Under the pieces are notes generated by a model, which saw nothing but the letters and a program-made list of their open reading frames with translations, was not told where the DNA came from and did not search any database. A stretch of 64,000 nucleotides of DNA from an uncultured Pseudomonadota bacterium (GTDB lineage Bacteria; Pseudomonadota; Gammaproteobacteria; Burkholderiales; JALYOK01), in the NCBI GenBank assembly GCA_902826775.1, contig CADEHE010000005.1, positions 1-64,000 of the forward strand, written 5' to 3'. Below are positions 1 to 7,255 of the stretch, piece after piece. Position numbers and translations under genes: made by a program. Position 1 is the first letter of the stretch, and every line of letters begins with the position of its first letter.

Positions 1-219
1 TCATCGCCGGGGGTTTGGGCTGCTTCCACAATGCGGCACGAATGACCAACGCGCCATAGACAGCTCCAAACCGTCGATGTCGTCGACACGCCGCAGGATC
101 GGCACCATGGACGTGGGCGCGACGTTATATCGAGTGGCGAACGGGCCGCTGCTATTGCGCCCGATGTGCCACTGCCGTTCGATGGCCGCTGCGTCTGGGT
201 GAATGTAGCGTCCACACAT
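1..219 (-). pseudogene. SRAP-family (YedK/HMCES-like) protein, frameshifted and cut by the left edge
   Basis: SRAP proteins crosslink to abasic sites in single-stranded DNA through Cys2. The start MCGRY (Cys2) at 219-205 and the later RYNVAPT segment are family hallmarks. The frame then reads WSFVPHCGSSPNPRR and stops at 1-3 after 72 residues, whereas the family is about 200-230 residues long. Reading the same DNA with one extra base near 28-30 gives FVPHWWKQPKPPAM, the expected SRAP sequence with its WW pair, and that frame stays open to the window edge. A one-base deletion, real or from sequencing, therefore breaks the gene. The rest lies left of the window. Confidence 0.75.
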
Positions 220-266
220 AGCTGCAGTTTACGCCCCACGCGACTTGCGGCGAGATGCGCGCCGGG

Positions 267-1646
267 CTACCCCAAGGCAGCATCGTCTTGGTTGATCGGC
301 AGGAAGACGCGAACCACCGTCCCTAGCCCAGAGGGTGGCGCCGTAATCGCCACTTCCGCACGATGCGCGGTTGCGATCTCGCGCACAATCGCTAGACCCA
401 GTCCGCTGCCGTCGCCGCCAGTATCGGGTACTCGATAAAAGCGCTCGAACACGCGCTCGCGCTGATCGGCTGGAATGCCCGGGCCGCTGTCTTCCACCTC
501 GAATACACACTGCTTGTCGCGGATGCCGCAGCGCAAAGTCACGCGGCCCTGCCGCGGCGTGTATTCAAGCGCGTTGTGCACCAAGTTGCGCAGCAGCTCG
601 CGCAACAGGACGGCGTTGCCTTGCACTTGTGCTGGCTGCAGTTCGAATCCCAAGTCGATATCTTTCGCCGACGCGGCGCGCACCCACTCGTCGATTTGCT
701 CTGCTATCAAAGTCTGAAGATCAAGCGGCACCATCGGGTCTATGCTCTGCGCGTCCGGCTCCGAGCGCGCCAAGGCAAGCAACTGCGTCGCTAAGCGCGA
801 GGCGCGCGCCGCCGACTGATTCAGCCGGACAAGTTTCTCGCTCATATCCGCAGGGTGCGCTTCAAGCAGCGCCAGTTCCGTTTCCGCCTTTAGCGCGGCC
901 AGCGGGGTACGCAGCTGATGCGCCGCGGTGGCGAGGAAGCGCTGCTGCGCTTGTCCCGATTCGCGCAATTGCCCAAACAGATTGTTTAGTGCGTTGACCA
1001 GCGGTTGCGCTTCTTGCGGAGTCTCGGTGGTGTCCACCGGTTTCAATTCGCGCGGTGAGCGTGTTTCGATTTCGTTCGACAGCCGCGTGAGCGGCTGCAG
1101 TGCCCGGCCGACCCCGAGCCAGATCGCGGTGAATGCCAAAGCGGCGAGCACGACTTGCGGAAGCAGCGTGCCGAGCAGAATATCGCGCGTCAGCGTGCGG
1201 CGCTTGTTGGTCGTTTCGGCGATGGCAATCTGGCAGCGAGCCGTGCCGCAGGCGAGCGTGAGCGCGGCTGCCCGCACCGCGTGCTGCTTAAAGACACTGT
1301 CGTAGTAGAGCGGGCGATCGGTGTGCGGCAGGCGATTGGGGGCTGCTAGGTCGGCCTCACCGGCGACCAAAGCGCCGCTCGCGTCGCGCACCGCATAGAC
1401 GATATCGTCGTCTTGGTCGGCGCGCAATAAGCGCTCCGTCTCTTCGGAAAGCGTGAAGCTGACTTTGCCGTTGGTGGTGTCCAACTCGTGCGCGAGCGCG
1501 ACCGCGGTATCGGCCAGCGCTTGATCGAACGCGCGCCCTGCGGGACGCAAGCTGAAGTAATACTGCATGATGGTGCTGGCGATCATGATTATCGCCAGCG
1601 GAGGGAGCAAAAATAAAATCAGCCGGGCGCGCAGACTAGCGCGCAT
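267..1646 (-). CDS. Two-component sensor histidine kinase, TctE/QseC-like
   Basis: This 459-residue inner-membrane kinase has a first membrane segment at about 8-30, a periplasmic sensor region at 31-155 (like the 2CSK_N domain of TctE), a second membrane segment at about 160-180 and a HAMP linker. The HisKA box carries the phospho-accepting His243 (HQLRTPL). The ATPase domain has an N-box (NLVHNALEY, 354-362), G1 (DSGPGIP, 386-392) and G2 ([11 protein letters not shown], 411-421). The ATG at 1646 overlaps the end of the response-regulator gene by 11 bases, so the pair is probably translationally coupled. A longer frame upstream was not used because it lies inside the regulator. TctE relatives sense tricarboxylates; the ligand here is unknown. 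Confidence 0.9.
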   Translation of the reverse strand: MRASLRARLILFLLPPLAIIMIASTIMQYYFSLRPAGRAFDQALADTAVALAHELDTTNGKVSFTLSEETERLLRADQDDDIVYAVRDASGALVAGEADLAAPNRLPHTDRPLYYDSVFKQHAVRAAALTLACGTARCQIAIAETTNKRRTLTRDILLGTLLPQVVLAALAFTAIWLGVGRALQPLTRLSNEIETRSPRELKPVDTTETPQEAQPLVNALNNLFGQLRESGQAQQRFLATAAHQLRTPLAALKAETELALLEAHPADMSEKLVRLNQSAARASRLATQLLALARSEPDAQSIDPMVPLDLQTLIAEQIDEWVRAASAKDIDLGFELQPAQVQGNAVLLRELLRNLVHNALEYTPRQGRVTLRCGIRDKQCVFEVEDSGPGIPADQRERVFERFYRVPDTGGDGSGLGLAIVREIATAHRAEVAITAPPSGLGTVVRVFLPINQDDAALG

Positions 1647-2340
1647 CGGTGATGTCTTCAAGCATGTAGCCGAAACCGCGCACGGTGCGGATTTTGACGC
1701 CGGCAGGATCGAGCTTGCTGCGCAGGCGCGAGATGTAGACTTCAACCGCGTTGTCGCTGAGTTCTTCCCAGCCTGCAATGGCTTGGACGATCTGATCTTT
1801 GCTGACTACTTTTTCAACTCGATTAAGCAGAAACGCGAGCACGGCCCATTCGCGTCCCGAAACGTCGAGCGGCTTATCGTCCAGCCAAGCGCGGCGCGCG
1901 ACGGTGTCGAGCGTCAGCGGTCCATGCACGATCTTCGCCTCGACGTTGCCCTGTTTGCGTCGCGACAGGGCGCGGATCCGGGCCAGCAATTCCGGCAGCG
2001 CGAACGGTTTGGTCATGTAGTCGTCCGCACCCAGATCGAGGCCGTGAACGCGATCTTCGACGGCGTCGCGGGCAGTGAGTATCAACGCCGGCACGCTGCT
2101 GCCTTGGTTGCGCACGCGGCGCAGCACTTCGAAGCCGTCGATCCCCGGCAAGCCGATATCCAGTATCAGCAAATCGTAGGGGCCGCGTTGGAGCGAGTAG
2201 GCAACGGGTTCGCCTTTTGCTGTTGCGTCGACTTCGTAGCCTTGCGATTGCAGCGCGCGGCTCACGCTCTGAGCGAGGGCGGGATCGTCTTCAACAAGTA
2301 GGATGCGCACTGGTGGTCGCGAAACGGCGGTTGCGGCCAT
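1636..2340 (-). CDS. OmpR-family response regulator, TctD/QseB-like
   Basis: This 234-residue transcription factor is paired with the kinase that follows it. The receiver domain (about 11-125) has the acidic pair EDD at 17-19, phospho-acceptor Asp61 (LILDIGLPG) and the conserved Lys111 (MTKPF). The C-terminal half (about 135-230) is a winged-helix DNA-binding domain ending [10 protein letters not shown]. The predicted mechanism is phosphorylation by the partner kinase and promoter binding as a dimer. No transporter target lies next to it, so the regulon cannot be read from this window. Confidence 0.92.
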   Translation of the reverse strand: MAATAVSRPPVRILLVEDDPALAQSVSRALQSQGYEVDATAKGEPVAYSLQRGPYDLLILDIGLPGIDGFEVLRRVRNQGSSVPALILTARDAVEDRVHGLDLGADDYMTKPFALPELLARIRALSRRKQGNVEAKIVHGPLTLDTVARRAWLDDKPLDVSGREWAVLAFLLNRVEKVVSKDQIVQAIAGWEELSDNAVEVYISRLRSKLDPAGVKIRTVRGFGYMLEDITDAR

Positions 2341-2395
2341 TATTATCGCTCAACGCTAAGGAAGAGGGCCACGCTATTGCTGCGGAAGGATAAGC

Positions 2396-2441
2396 AAAAA
2401 AAGAGCGGGAGAACTGCGGAGGGCACGCCACTCCCGCTCTT
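2396..2441 (-). terminator. Rho-independent terminator after the Lys-rich/ComEA-like genes
   Basis: The arms AAGAGCGGGAG (2401-2411) and CTCCCGCTCTT (2431-2441) are perfectly complementary over 11 bp. On the minus strand the hairpin is followed by seven T. It lies 26 bases past the stop of the small Lys-rich gene and separates that group from the two-component operon. Confidence 0.85.
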
Positions 2442-2467
2442 GCACGACGGAGCTAGAGCGATATTTC

Positions 2468-2680
2468 CTAGGTCGGCTTCCTCGCGTGACGCTTACCCTT
2501 ACGCTTGGCGAAGTGTTTCTTGACCGCCTTAGCTTTGCCAGCGCCAGCGTCGGCGCCTGGATCGGCCGCGACCACGGTGGCTTTGTCACCGGTTGCCGCA
2601 TGGGCTTCGTTCGCGGCGAACGCAGTGGAGGCCAGTGCAGCGAGCGTGACGGAGATGAGGGCGAGTTTCAACTTTGGCAT
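2468..2680 (-). CDS. Small exported Lys/Ala-rich protein, function unknown
   Basis: This is a 70-residue protein with a signal peptide (MPKLKLALISVTLAALASTAFA) followed by a low-complexity Ala/Gly segment and a strongly basic tail of Lys, Arg and His (KKHFAKRKGKRHARKP). I do not recognise a family. The ATG at 2680 is preceded by AAGGAAA; an in-frame ATG ten codons earlier would spoil the signal peptide. It follows two exported helix-hairpin-helix proteins on the same strand, and a terminator follows it. A basic tail next to ComEA-like proteins would fit binding of DNA or another polyanion in the periplasm, but that is inference. Confidence 0.65.
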   Translation of the reverse strand: MPKLKLALISVTLAALASTAFAANEAHAATGDKATVVAADPGADAGAGKAKAVKKHFAKRKGKRHARKPT

Positions 2681-2718
2681 TGCATTTCCTTTCAGGGTTG
2701 TGAAAAGCACAGTCGAGC

Positions 2719-3069
2719 TTACTTGGGGGTTGGGGCCGGTGCCGGCGATTTGGCGTTTGGCGTAGCCACCGGACTCGTGGCGGTCGGCTTCTTATCGGGT
2801 CCGCTTGCCGTTTTAGCGGCGTCCAGCACGGCAAGTTCGCCCTTAACTTTCTGCAGCGTTTGCGTACCGATGCCAGGCACTTTGTCCAGTTCATCGAGCG
2901 ACTTGAAGGCACCGTGCTTCTTGCGGTATTCGACGATCGCTTTTGCTTTGACCGGCCCGATGTCTTTCAGCGCTTCCAGTTCTGCCGCGGTTGCACTGTT
3001 GATGTCGACGCGGGCGTAAGCGGCAGAAGCGGCCAGAGCAACGAGTAAGGCGGCAAGTAATTTCTTCAT
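2719..3069 (-). CDS. ComEA-like helix-hairpin-helix protein, exported
   Basis: This 116-residue protein has a signal peptide (MKKLLAALLVALAASAAYA) and then VDINSATAAELEALKDIGP, the start of the ComEA HhH repeat. Two hairpins are visible, KDIGPVKAKAIV and VPGIGTQTLQKVKG, at about 36-75. The tail (about 85-116) is rich in Pro, Ala and Lys. ComEA proteins bind double-stranded DNA in the periplasm during natural transformation. It lies 10 bases downstream of a paralogous gene, so the two are probably co-transcribed. No comEC or comF is nearby, so a competence role is only a family-based guess. Confidence 0.8.
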   Translation of the reverse strand: MKKLLAALLVALAASAAYARVDINSATAAELEALKDIGPVKAKAIVEYRKKHGAFKSLDELDKVPGIGTQTLQKVKGELAVLDAAKTASGPDKKPTATSPVATPNAKSPAPAPTPK

Positions 3070-3079
3070 GAGACGACTC

Positions 3080-3559
3080 CTAGTTAGGCGCCGGTGCGGC
3101 GGCGCTTGGCTTGCGCTTACCGCTTGTAGCGGCAGCGCTTTGGGTACTGGCTGCAGCGGTAGCCGCAGGTTCCTTGGCTTTGTTGCTGATGACGGCTGGC
3201 TGCGCCGCGGCCGCTGTGCCTGGGGCTTTGCTCATGGCATTGGACGCTTTGGCCGTTTGCTTTCTGGTCGTGGGCGCCGTAGCGTGCGCTTGCGACTGGT
3301 TGTTCACGGTTAGTCCGGCTGCCGACATTTGCGCTGCATTGCCGGGGCCGATTCCTTTGACGCGTTTGACCAGGTCGTCCCAGTCTTTGAACGGACCGCT
3401 TTTGTTGCGTTCGGCGACAATTGCCGCTGCGGTCTTGGGTCCGATCTCCTTGATGCCGTCCAGTGCCGCGCGGTCGGCAGTGTTGACTTCCACGCCGGCG
3501 AAAGCAAAGTTGACCGCTGCGCAGAATGCGCACACTGCAAAAATGACTTGCTTGAACAT
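3080..3559 (-). CDS. Second ComEA-like helix-hairpin-helix protein with long tail
   Basis: This 159-residue paralogue of the next gene has a signal peptide of about 21 residues ending AFA, then VEVNTADRAALDGIKEIGP. The hairpins are KEIGPKTAAAIV and VKGIGPGNAAQM. Residues about 85-159 form a low-complexity tail rich in Ala, Thr, Lys and Ser, longer than in typical ComEA. A good ribosome site (AGGAGAAACT) precedes the ATG. It appears to be the first gene of a three-gene unit with the shorter paralogue and the Lys-rich protein. Confidence 0.8.
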   Translation of the reverse strand: MFKQVIFAVCAFCAAVNFAFAGVEVNTADRAALDGIKEIGPKTAAAIVAERNKSGPFKDWDDLVKRVKGIGPGNAAQMSAAGLTVNNQSQAHATAPTTRKQTAKASNAMSKAPGTAAAAQPAVISNKAKEPAATAAASTQSAAATSGKRKPSAAAPAPN

Positions 3560-3719
3560 AGTTTCTCCTAGAACTAGAGCTGATCTGCCGGCGACAACTG
3601 TTCGCCGCTAGCGAGGGAGAATGCTATGACTGGGGCACTTGCTTAACCCTTACCGTCACCTTGCAGCTAGCTGACAAGGCAGGGGACTGCCGCTGGCACT
3701 CGTGGACAGCGCGGCGTTC

Positions 3720-4166
3720 TTACACCGCCAAGGCCTGACGCAGGCGCTGAAAAAACGCATCGGCAATTTTTTTCGCTGCGCCGTCGATTAGGCGCGAGCC
3801 GATTTGCGCAAGCTTGCCGCCCACGCTGGCGTGCACGGTGTAGGCAAGCCGCGTGGTTTCAGGGCCGTCCGCCTCGGTAAGCTCAATATGTGCGCCGCCC
3901 TTGGCAAAGCCGGCAACGCCGCCTTGGCCTTCGAAGGCAATGTCGTAGCGTAGCGGCTGTTCGACATTGGCGAGCGTCAGCTTGCCCTTGAAGCGGGCTT
4001 TCACCGGTCCGATCGCGGCGGCCATCACCAGATCGTATTCATGTTCGTTGACTTGCGCGATCGACTCGCAGCCGGGAATGCACGCTTTGAGCATTTCCGG
4101 ATCGTGCAGCGCCGACCAAGTCGCCGCAGGGGGCGCGGCGATCAATTGTTCTCCGGTCATTTCCAT
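3720..4166 (-). CDS. coxG: CoxG-like SRPBCC protein
   Basis: The protein has 148 residues and starts MEMTGEQLIAAPPAATWSAL, the usual opening of CoxG (carbon monoxide dehydrogenase subunit G), a lipid-binding SRPBCC fold linked to membrane recruitment of aerobic CO dehydrogenase. Typical family segments are LHDPEMLKACIPGCES and GPVKARFKGKL. The ATG at 4166 overlaps the preceding VWA gene; a second in-frame ATG at 4160 gives an ATGA overlap and is also possible. It is the last gene of the cox-like cluster. Confidence 0.88.
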   Translation of the reverse strand: MEMTGEQLIAAPPAATWSALHDPEMLKACIPGCESIAQVNEHEYDLVMAAAIGPVKARFKGKLTLANVEQPLRYDIAFEGQGGVAGFAKGGAHIELTEADGPETTRLAYTVHASVGGKLAQIGSRLIDGAAKKIADAFFQRLRQALAV

Positions 4167-5335
4167 GCTTTGCTCCCGTTGCCAGTGTTGAGCGCGTCCA
4201 CCAGTTGCGAAATGCTGCTTAGGTCGTGCACCGGCATCATGCGCGCGTACGGCAGCATGGCACGGATACCACTGGCTTTCGCTTCGAAACCCGCATAGCG
4301 CAATAGCGGATTGAGCCAAAGCAGCGCGCGGCAGGATTGTTGCAGCCGATGCATTTCGTGCGCCAGCAGCGTGCTGTCGCCGCGATCGAGTCCATCCGTC
4401 ATCAACAATACCGAAGCGTTCTGCCCGAGCACGCGGCGCGACCAGTGCTGATTGAACTCATGCAAACTAGCACCGATGCGCGTGCCGCCCGCCCAATCGC
4501 CGACGCGCTGGGCGATGTCGCGCAGCGCGGCGTCGATGTCGCGATGCGCGAGCTGGCGCGAGATGTTGGTCAAGCGCGTGCCGAATAGAAACACGTGCAC
4601 GCGCCAGCCCTGCGCGCCAAGCGCATGGAGAAAGTGCAGAAACACGCGCGTGTAGCGCTCCATCGAGCCGGAGATATCGCACAATGCCACCACGGGCGCG
4701 CGCCTACGCGCGCGCGCTTTGCGCGCCAGCGCGATGGCGTCGCCGCCGGTGCGCATGCAGGCGCGCAGCGTGCCGCGCCAGTCGATGCGCTGGCCATGGC
4801 GCCGTGTGCGCCAGCGCCGGGACTGCAGCGCCGGCAGCGGCAGTTGCAAGCGCGCCAGCGCTCGCTCAGCGGCGAGAAGTTCAGCGCGGGTCATTTTGTC
4901 GAAGTCTTTATGGCGCAATGCCTCGTCGGCGGAGAAAGATGCGAGGTACTGCTTCTGCTCAATCTCGCGCGCATCGCGTTGCTGCTGCCCGTAGCCTTCG
5001 CGCAAGAGCGCCTGCGCGATACGCGGAGCGAGCGGATTGTGTTGCGCCTGCTGCTGCGCGGTGGCGTCGTCGAATGCAGGGCTCGCTCCAGCGCGCAAGG
5101 CGCCCGACCAGAAAACATCGAACGCGCGGTCGAAGAGTTCATGCTGCTCGCGGCGCTGTGCCAAGCAAGCGCGCAACGCGCTGCGCACATCCTCGCGGCG
5201 TGCGACGCCGACCAGTTCGAGCGCGCGTAAGGCCGCGATGCTCGCTCCGGGGCCAACGTATACACCTGTATGTCTAATTACCCGAATGAAATGGATGGCC
5301 GCTGACAGAAATACACTGTCATTAGTACCGGTCAT
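4157..5335 (-). CDS. coxE: VWA-domain protein, CoxE-like
   Basis: This 392-residue cytoplasmic protein has an N-terminal helical region opening FIRVIRHTGVYVGPG, as CoxE proteins do. A von Willebrand A domain begins at about 212, with the metal-site motif DISGSM at 220-225 and later TDGLDRGD. CoxE works with the MoxR-type ATPase CoxD in maturing the Cu/Mo active site of CO dehydrogenase. It overlaps the ATPase gene by 4 bases (ATGA) and the coxG gene by about 10, so the three are translationally linked. Confidence 0.88.
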   Translation of the reverse strand: MTGTNDSVFLSAAIHFIRVIRHTGVYVGPGASIAALRALELVGVARREDVRSALRACLAQRREQHELFDRAFDVFWSGALRAGASPAFDDATAQQQAQHNPLAPRIAQALLREGYGQQQRDAREIEQKQYLASFSADEALRHKDFDKMTRAELLAAERALARLQLPLPALQSRRWRTRRHGQRIDWRGTLRACMRTGGDAIALARKARARRRAPVVALCDISGSMERYTRVFLHFLHALGAQGWRVHVFLFGTRLTNISRQLAHRDIDAALRDIAQRVGDWAGGTRIGASLHEFNQHWSRRVLGQNASVLLMTDGLDRGDSTLLAHEMHRLQQSCRALLWLNPLLRYAGFEAKASGIRAMLPYARMMPVHDLSSISQLVDALNTGNGSKAWK

Positions 5336-6276
5336 GATGGGGTTTGTGCAACGCGTTGGAGCTGCGCGGCAGTGGCGCCGCGCACCTTGGCGATATCGTC
5401 TTGATACTTGAGCAACACGCCCAGCGTGGCGTCCACTTGCTCAGCTTCTAGCTTATTGGCGCCGAGCGCGCTGAGCGCGTTGGCCCAGTCGAGTGTTTCC
5501 GCGACGCCGGGCGCTTTGAACAGGTCGAGTTTGCGCGCTTGCTGCACGAAAGCGACCACCTCTTGTGCCAACTGCCGCGCTGTATCCGGCGCGCGGCGTT
5601 GCACGATCTCGAGTTCACGCGCGAAGTCGGGGTAGTCGACCCAGTGATAGATGCAGCGGCGCTTCACGGCGTCGTGAATCTCGCGCGTGCGATTGGATGT
5701 GATGACGACGATCGGCGGTTCGTGCGCGCGCAGCGTGCCGAGTTCGGGAATGGTGATCTGCCAATCGGACAGCACCTCGAGCAGGTAAGCTTCAAACGGT
5801 TCGTCGGCGCGGTCCAATTCGTCGATCAATAGCACCGGCGCGACGCCGTCTTGCGGGGCGATCGCTTCGAGCAGCGGCCGGCGCAGCAAGAAGCGTTCGG
5901 AAAAAAGCCCTTCCCCGAGGCGCTGGCGTTCGTCTTGGCTCTTGAGCGTAGCGCCGCCGGCTTGCGCTTCGGCGAGGCGAATCTCGATCATTTGGCGCTG
6001 ATAGTTCCACTCATACGCTGCGCTTGCCACGTCTAGACCTTCGTAGCACTGCAGCCGGACCAAGCGCCGCTGCAGCGCGCGCGCCAGGACCTTCGCGATT
6101 TCGGTCTTGCCGACACCGGCTTCGCCTTCGAGAAACAAGGGGCGTGGCATGCGCAAGGATAGGAACACGGCGGTGGCAAGATCGCGCGGAGCGACATAGT
6201 CATGCCCTTGCAGCAGCGCGAGCGTGGCGTCGACGTTAGCGGGTAAGTCGGCGGGTGAGTCGGCGGGTGAAGGCAT
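5332..6276 (-). CDS. coxD: MoxR-family AAA+ ATPase, CoxD-like
   Basis: The protein has 314 residues, with Walker A GEAGVGKT (51-58), Walker B VLLIDELDRAD (about 148-158) and an arginine-rich sensor region (ITSNRTREIHDAVKRRC). MoxR ATPases act as chaperones with VWA partners; CoxD inserts sulfur and copper into the CO dehydrogenase large subunit. It precedes the VWA partner with an ATGA overlap. The 175-base gap before it is the only large gap in the cluster and is described separately. Confidence 0.9.
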   Translation of the reverse strand: MPSPADSPADLPANVDATLALLQGHDYVAPRDLATAVFLSLRMPRPLFLEGEAGVGKTEIAKVLARALQRRLVRLQCYEGLDVASAAYEWNYQRQMIEIRLAEAQAGGATLKSQDERQRLGEGLFSERFLLRRPLLEAIAPQDGVAPVLLIDELDRADEPFEAYLLEVLSDWQITIPELGTLRAHEPPIVVITSNRTREIHDAVKRRCIYHWVDYPDFARELEIVQRRAPDTARQLAQEVVAFVQQARKLDLFKAPGVAETLDWANALSALGANKLEAEQVDATLGVLLKYQDDIAKVRGATAAQLQRVAQTPS

Positions 6277-6315
6277 CTAGCGGGAGAGGAAGAAAACGAG
6301 TGCGGGACAACCGGC

Positions 6316-6417
6316 TTAGCCGCAGCAGAAAGCGCCGGACCGGCAGCTAGCCAAGCAGCACTGGTTCGTTTCGCGTTCTTTGGCGCGGTGGCTACGCGCG
6401 CCGTAGTATTTGCGCAT
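6316..6417 (-). CDS. Candidate 33-residue Cys-rich ORF in the cox-like cluster
   Basis: An ATG at 6417 opens 33 codons ending TAA at 6316. The product begins MRKYYGARSHRAKERE, which is basic. It then carries five cysteines at positions 20, 21, 25, 31 and 32 (CCLASC and CCG). A weak purine stretch (AGAG) lies just before the ATG. The frame is open further upstream into the end of coxM. I recognise no family. It fills the only sizeable gap in an otherwise overlapping operon. It could be a metal-binding or modified peptide, or a chance frame; coding status is unproven. Confidence 0.35.
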   Translation of the reverse strand: MRKYYGARSHRAKERETNQCCLASCRSGAFCCG

Positions 6418-6451
6418 CAGCTCTTGCACGCCGCCCGCGCCGGCACCTTGC

Positions 6452-7243
6452 CTAGGCCGCTGCTACCGCGCGCTGCGCCAATACCTTTACCAGGTGCGCG
6501 CGGTAATCCGCGGTGGCGTGAATATCGCTGTTCAAATCTGCAGCGGCTACGTTCACTTTATCCAGCGCGGCGGCATCGAAGCGTTGCGTGAGCGCTTGCT
6601 CGATAACGCTTGAGCGGAACACACCAGGACCGGCGCCGGTGACGGCGCAGCGCACCCCTTGCGCGGTTTGCGCAATGAACACGCCCACCAGCGCGAAGCG
6701 CGATGCCGGTTGCTGGAACTTTTGATAGTTCGCGGTCTTGGGAATGGGAAAGCTGACGCTGGTAATTAGCTCACCCGGTGCGAGCGCCGTTTCGTACAGT
6801 CCGATGAAAAAATCGGCGGCGGCAATCGCGCGCTTGTCGGTATGAATGACCGCGCCGAGCGCCAGCGCCGCAGCGGGATAGCAGGCGGCGGGATCATTGT
6901 TGGCGAGCGCTCCGCCGAGCGTGCCGGCATTGCGAATTTGGCGGTCACCAATACCTGCGGCCAACTGCGCGAGGGCTGGGATGGCGCGTTGCACATCCTT
7001 GGAACTTGCCACGGCGTTGTGCGTGGCCAGCGCGCCGATAGTCAAGTTAGCGCTATCGGCCTTAATGGCGCGCAGTTCCGCGATGCCGCTCAGGTCGATC
7101 AAATCGCTCGGCTGCGACAGGCGCATTTTGAGCGAGGCGATCAAGCTTTGGCCGCCTGCCAAGTAGCGCGCTTCGCTTGCTTTGACGAACAGTGCAGCGG
7201 CTTCGGCGATGCTGGTGGGGCGGTGATAGTTGAAGTTGTACAT
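6452..7243 (-). CDS. coxM: FAD-binding subunit of a molybdenum hydroxylase, CoxM-like
   Basis: This 263-residue medium subunit of the xanthine dehydrogenase/CO dehydrogenase family carries FAD and passes electrons to the respiratory chain. The FAD motifs are AGGQS at about 31-35 and TLGGALANNDPA at about 108-119. The length is normal (about 260-290). It lies 12 bases downstream of the large subunit. In most such clusters a 2Fe-2S subunit sits beside it; here none follows. Confidence 0.93.
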   Translation of the reverse strand: MYNFNYHRPTSIAEAAALFVKASEARYLAGGQSLIASLKMRLSQPSDLIDLSGIAELRAIKADSANLTIGALATHNAVASSKDVQRAIPALAQLAAGIGDRQIRNAGTLGGALANNDPAACYPAAALALGAVIHTDKRAIAAADFFIGLYETALAPGELITSVSFPIPKTANYQKFQQPASRFALVGVFIAQTAQGVRCAVTGAGPGVFRSSVIEQALTQRFDAAALDKVNVAAADLNSDIHATADYRAHLVKVLAQRAVAAA

Positions 7244-7255
7244 GGCGATCCTTGT

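Noticed and set aside
2468..3559. The three small exported proteins as a competence operon
   Set aside because: Two are ComEA-like, but no comEC, comF or pilus genes are near, so only DNA-binding potential can be claimed.
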